Of a stretch of DNA of 8,303 nucleotides, positions 5,567 to 8,303 are shown piece by piece. Source of the stretch: Rhodobacteraceae bacterium UBA3087 (lineage in GTDB: Bacteria; Pseudomonadota; Alphaproteobacteria; Rhodobacterales; Rhodobacteraceae); the NCBI GenBank assembly GCA_002367285.1, contig DFBF01000086.1, positions 900 to 9,202 on the forward strand, in the 5' to 3' direction. The notes below the pieces were generated by a model, which saw only the letters and a list, made by a program, of their open reading frames with translations, did not search any database and was not told the DNA's origin. Both the position numbers and the translations under genes were made by a program. Positions within the stretch are counted from its first letter, which is position 1. The number at the start of each line of letters is the position of its first letter.

Positions 5567-6781
5567 ATGGCAGAGCTTTCCGCTCCAAGGTTCCTGGACC
5601 GCAACACGCCCCCGAATGTCGTGACGCTGACCCTGATTGTGGCGGCAGGCGCGCTGTCGATGAACGTGTTCCTGCCTTCTCTGCCCGGAATGGCCGAATA
5701 TTTCCAGGCCGATTACCGCCTTATGCAACTGTCGGTCGCCCTGTATCTGGCCGTGAACGCGGCGCTGCAAATTGTCATCGGTCCGATCTCGGATCGGGTC
5801 GGACGCCGCCCCGTCATTCTGTGGAGCTTCACGCTGTTCCTGCTGGCCACGCTGGGCTGCATCATGGCGCCAAACGTACATGTCTTCCTGGGGTTTCGCA
5901 TGGCTCAGGCGGTGATTGTCGGCGGCATGGCGATCAGCCGCGCGGCGGTGCGCGACATATACCCGCCTGATCGGGCCGCCAGCATGCTGGGCTATGTCAC
6001 GATGGGCATGTCGATTGTGCCAATGGCCGCCCCGGCGATTGGCGGAGTTCTAGATCAAGCCTTTGGTTGGAAGGCGAATTTCTGGATACAGGTCGTGATG
6101 GGCGCTGGTGTCTTGTGGCTGGTCTGGCGCGACATGGGTGAAACCGCCCAACGGCACGGCGGCAGCCTGCGCGACCAGATCCGTGAATACCCCGAACTTC
6201 TGCTGTCGCGCCAATTCTGGGGCTATTGCGCCGCTGCGGCCCTGTCGGCGGGCGCATTCTTTTCCTATCTCGGCGGCGCGCCCTTTGTAGGCAGCGTGAT
6301 TTACCATATGGCCCCCGCAACCATGGGGGTCTTCTTTGGAGCACCATCTGTCGGATATCTGTTCGGCAACTGGTTTTCGGGCCGTTATTCGGTGCGCCTG
6401 GGCTTGAACCGAATGATCATGCTGGGCGCTTCGGTCGCGACAGTCGGCCTGGCCCTATCGTTGATCGTTTTCTACGCCGGGCACGGGTCACAATACGTCT
6501 TTTTCGGCTTCATGATCCCGCTGGGCCTGGGCAACGGCATCCTTCTGCCCAACGCCAACGCCGGTATGCTGTCCGTCCGGCCCCACCTGGCCGGCAGCGC
6601 GGCCGGCCTGGGCGGCGCAATCCTGATCGGTGGCGGCGCAGCCCTGTCGGCAACCGCGGGCTGGCTGTTGTCACCAACATCGGGCGCCTATCCTCTGCTG
6701 TGGCTGATGGTCGCCAGCTCGGCCCTCTCGCTGGTTGCGATCCTGTTGGTCATTCGCAGACAGGCCCGCTTGGGGCTCTAG
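5567..6781 (+). CDS. MFS transporter, Bcr/CflA (DHA1) drug-efflux family
   Basis: This is a 404-residue inner-membrane protein with about twelve hydrophobic segments, the normal size for a drug:proton antiporter of the Bcr/CflA group. TM1 carries MNVFLPSLPGMAEYF (32-46), the family's xDMYLPALP block with Asn in place of the usual Asp. MFS motif A follows TM2 as GPISDRVGRRP (72-82). The family block RAAVRDIYPPDRAASML (125-141) precedes a Pro/Gly-rich TM5 (MAAPAIGG, 153-160) and GWKANFW (167-173). C-terminal glycine-rich helices (GNGILLPNANAG, 322-333; AAGLGGAILIGGGAA, 345-359) are typical. The ATG at 5567 matches the family N-terminus but lacks a visible Shine-Dalgarno. It is divergent from pccB across the TTTGCAAA boxes and ends 67 bp before pccR, so it may share PccR control. 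The substrate cannot be read from sequence; a propionate link is only inferred from context. Confidence 0.9.
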   Translation: MAELSAPRFLDRNTPPNVVTLTLIVAAGALSMNVFLPSLPGMAEYFQADYRLMQLSVALYLAVNAALQIVIGPISDRVGRRPVILWSFTLFLLATLGCIMAPNVHVFLGFRMAQAVIVGGMAISRAAVRDIYPPDRAASMLGYVTMGMSIVPMAAPAIGGVLDQAFGWKANFWIQVVMGAGVLWLVWRDMGETAQRHGGSLRDQIREYPELLLSRQFWGYCAAAALSAGAFFSYLGGAPFVGSVIYHMAPATMGVFFGAPSVGYLFGNWFSGRYSVRLGLNRMIMLGASVATVGLALSLIVFYAGHGSQYVFFGFMIPLGLGNGILLPNANAGMLSVRPHLAGSAAGLGGAILIGGGAALSATAGWLLSPTSGAYPLLWLMVASSALSLVAILLVIRRQARLGL

Positions 6782-6797
6782 TCCTTGCCGAAGCGGC

Positions 6798-6836
6798 TTT
6801 GCAAATGCTAGATCAAGCATAGCAAACCTTGCAAAG
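6798..6836 (+). promoter_or_regulatory. Probable PccR autoregulatory site upstream of pccR
   Basis: The 67-bp gap between the transporter gene and pccR contains a perfect TTTGCAAA (6798-6805) and a second, less perfect copy cttgcaaag (6828-6836). Between them is an inverted repeat ATGCT-agatca-AGCAT (6805-6809 and 6816-6820) continuing into tagcaaac (6820-6827), so the left box can be mirrored by GCAAA with one base of slippage. The location, 13 to 51 bases before the pccR ATG, is suited to autoregulation or to controlling read-through from the transporter gene. Spacing again differs from the TTTGCAAA-N4-TTTGCAAA arrangement reported for pccB in R. sphaeroides. Confidence 0.6.
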
Positions 6837-6848
6837 GCGGGCCCTGAC

Positions 6849-8237
6849 ATGGCGACACAGAAACTCTATGCCGGTGTAAAACTGCGTGAATTGCGCACCC
6901 GTCTGGGGCTGACTCAAAAAGGGTTTGCCGAAAAACTGGGGGTCTCCCTGCCCTATCTGAACCAGATGGAAAACAACAATCGCCCCGTGTCCACCGGCGT
7001 GGTTCTGGGGCTGGCGCAGGAGTTCGGCTTTGACGTCGCCGAATTGTCGACCGGAGACGCCGAACGTCTGGTCACCGACATGCGCGAAGCTTTGGCGGAC
7101 CCTGTGTTCGGTGACACCCCCCCCTTGGCGGACCTGCGGCTTGCGGCCTCAAACGCCCCGGCCCTGGCGCGCGCCTTTCTGGAACTGCACCGGGCCTATT
7201 GTCAGAGCCACGAACGCCTGGCCTCTTTGGACGAAGCACTGGGACGTGAAGGCACGTCCGTCCAGGCAAGCCCCTGGGAGGAGGTTCGCGACTTCTTTCA
7301 CTATTGCGACAATTACATTGACGCAGTGGATCGCGCCGCTGAACGGTTTTCCCGTGATGGCGACCCGGAACAGGCCGCGACACGCATCCTTTCCGGATTG
7401 AAAATTACCGTTGATTTGCAAGAAAGTACCCAGGTTCGAGGATTTGACGCAACCACCGGAACGCTGCATCTGTCGACGCTTTCAGCCCCCTCAACCCGCC
7501 GATTCCAGCTGCTGCATCAGGTTGCGCTTCTGACACAAAACGAACTTCTTGAAGCAACACTGGATCTGGCCCGATTCCAAACAGATGAGGCGCGCGCCAT
7601 CGCCAAGATTGGCCTGGCGAACTATTTCGCCGGGGCGGCCCTGCTGCCCTATCGCGCATTCCAACAGGCCGCGCATGACACGCGACATGATCTGGAACGC
7701 CTGGCGGACCTGTTTGGCGCATCTATCGAACAAATTGCCCACCGCCTGTCCACCTTGCAGCGCCCCGGCGCAAAGGGCATTCCGTTCTTCTTCGTGCGCG
7801 TCGATCAGGCCGGCACGATCACCAAGCGACATTCGGCAACACGGCTGCAATTCGCCCGTTTTGGCGGTGCCTGCCCGCTGTGGAACGTACACCAGGCGTT
7901 CGAAACACCGGGGCGCTTCCTGCGCCAGTTGGCCCAAACCCCAGACGGTGTGCGATACCTGTGCCTGGCGCGCGACGTGTCGAAATCTGGCGGCAGCTTC
8001 TCGGCCCCCGTGCGCCGATACGCGATCGGTCTGGGCTGTGAAATCCGCCACGCCCGCGATCTGGTCTATGCCGATGATATGGATATCTCGAACGAGGCTG
8101 CCTTTGAACCGATCGGCATATCGTGCCGCATCTGCGAGCGGGTCGATTGCCACCAGCGTTCGGTCCCGCCGCTGGAGCGCAAACTGCGCGTGAACCCGGA
8201 TGCGCGCGGCATCTTGCCTTATGAGATCGACAGATGA
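6849..8237 (+). CDS. pccR: Short-chain fatty acyl-CoA regulator (ScfR family), PccR
   Basis: This 462-residue cytoplasmic DNA-binding protein should control pccB expression in response to propionyl-CoA or a related acyl-CoA. Residues 7-66 form an XRE-type helix-turn-helix (KLRELRTRLGLTQKGFAEKL, then GVSLPYLNQMENNNRPVS). Residues 145-270 are ImmA/IrrE-like, with RRFQLLHQVALL (217-228) at the HExxH position and GLANYFAGAALLPY (255-268) after it; the metal-binding residues are missing, so it is not expected to be a protease. The C-terminal DUF2083-type part has FGGACPLWNVHQAF (338-351) and the family signature GISCRICERVDCHQRS (423-438) with Cys426, Cys429 and Cys434. The same architecture occurs in RamB of actinobacteria. 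The ATG at 6849 is chosen because residues upstream of it overlap the transporter gene; its ribosome site is weak (AGGCGGG). The downstream gene overlaps its stop by ATGA. Confidence 0.92.
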   Translation: MATQKLYAGVKLRELRTRLGLTQKGFAEKLGVSLPYLNQMENNNRPVSTGVVLGLAQEFGFDVAELSTGDAERLVTDMREALADPVFGDTPPLADLRLAASNAPALARAFLELHRAYCQSHERLASLDEALGREGTSVQASPWEEVRDFFHYCDNYIDAVDRAAERFSRDGDPEQAATRILSGLKITVDLQESTQVRGFDATTGTLHLSTLSAPSTRRFQLLHQVALLTQNELLEATLDLARFQTDEARAIAKIGLANYFAGAALLPYRAFQQAAHDTRHDLERLADLFGASIEQIAHRLSTLQRPGAKGIPFFFVRVDQAGTITKRHSATRLQFARFGGACPLWNVHQAFETPGRFLRQLAQTPDGVRYLCLARDVSKSGGSFSAPVRRYAIGLGCEIRHARDLVYADDMDISNEAAFEPIGISCRICERVDCHQRSVPPLERKLRVNPDARGILPYEIDR

Positions 8238-8303
8238 AAAAGCTGCTTGTTCTGCTGGCCCTGCTGTTGGGCGGCACGACCGTTCTGGCGCGAAATGCCG
8301 AAG
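8234..8303 (+). CDS. Start of an exported protein gene, truncated by window edge
   Basis: Only 23 residues are visible (MKKLLVLLALLLGGTTVLA then RNAE). They form a textbook signal peptide: Lys-Lys N-region, a Leu-rich hydrophobic core, and a likely signal peptidase I site VLA|R after residue 19. No lipobox cysteine is present in the visible part. The ATG overlaps the pccR stop codon as ATGA (8234-8237), so it is translationally coupled to pccR and probably in the same operon. The product cannot be identified from the visible part. Confidence 0.75.
   Translation, partial: MKKLLVLLALLLGGTTVLARNAE

Noticed and set aside
7415..7422. TTTGCAAG resembling a PccR box
   Set aside because: A single imperfect copy inside the pccR coding region with no partner at a regular distance.
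7491..8153. Minus-strand open frame inside pccR
   Set aside because: Shadow of pccR on the opposite strand; no domain, and pccR has a clear HTH and family signature.

Overview
The window looks like the chromosome of a marine Rhodobacteraceae (roseobacter-group) alphaproteobacterium. The basis is a GC-rich, GC3-rich coding style, the gene set and order, and TTTGCAAA regulatory boxes of the kind described for PccR in Rhodobacter sphaeroides. No mobile elements, tRNAs, rRNAs or CRISPR arrays are visible. The region reads as a core metabolic locus for propionyl-CoA assimilation (propionyl-CoA to (S)-methylmalonyl-CoA, the entry to the methylmalonyl-CoA pathway).

Layout. The left two thirds is on the minus strand and is transcribed right to left: pccB (5400-3868, carboxyltransferase subunit), a secreted protein of unknown function (3852-3412), a cysteine-containing lipoprotein (3260-2919), a small cytoplasmic protein (2870-2511), a terminator-like pair of hairpins (2344-2294), a glycine-zipper lipoprotein (2245-2039), a second set of hairpins (2029-1962), then pccA (1907 to the left edge, biotin carboxylase subunit, cut just before its biotin-accepting lysine). 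The right third is on the plus strand: a Bcr/CflA-type MFS transporter (5567-6781), the regulator gene pccR (6849-8237, ScfR family), and the start of a gene for an exported protein (8234 to the right edge) that overlaps the pccR stop codon.

How it works together. PccA and PccB should assemble into biotin-dependent propionyl-CoA carboxylase. PccR is the expected acyl-CoA-responsive regulator. Palindromic TTTGCAAA boxes lie in the 166-bp divergent region between pccB and the transporter, and again just upstream of pccR, so control of pccB, possible co-control of the transporter and possible autoregulation can all be read from the sequence. The box spacing differs from the published TTTGCAAA-N4-TTTGCAAA arrangement. 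pccA has no such box in its own 131-bp leader and is separated from pccB by two terminator-like regions, which raises the question of how the two subunits are balanced.

The least understood part is the string of four small genes between the two carboxylase subunits, three of which encode exported or lipid-anchored proteins. I see no clear sign of a wholly new system; the most promising leads are the operator geometry, the insulation of pccA from pccB, and these small envelope genes.
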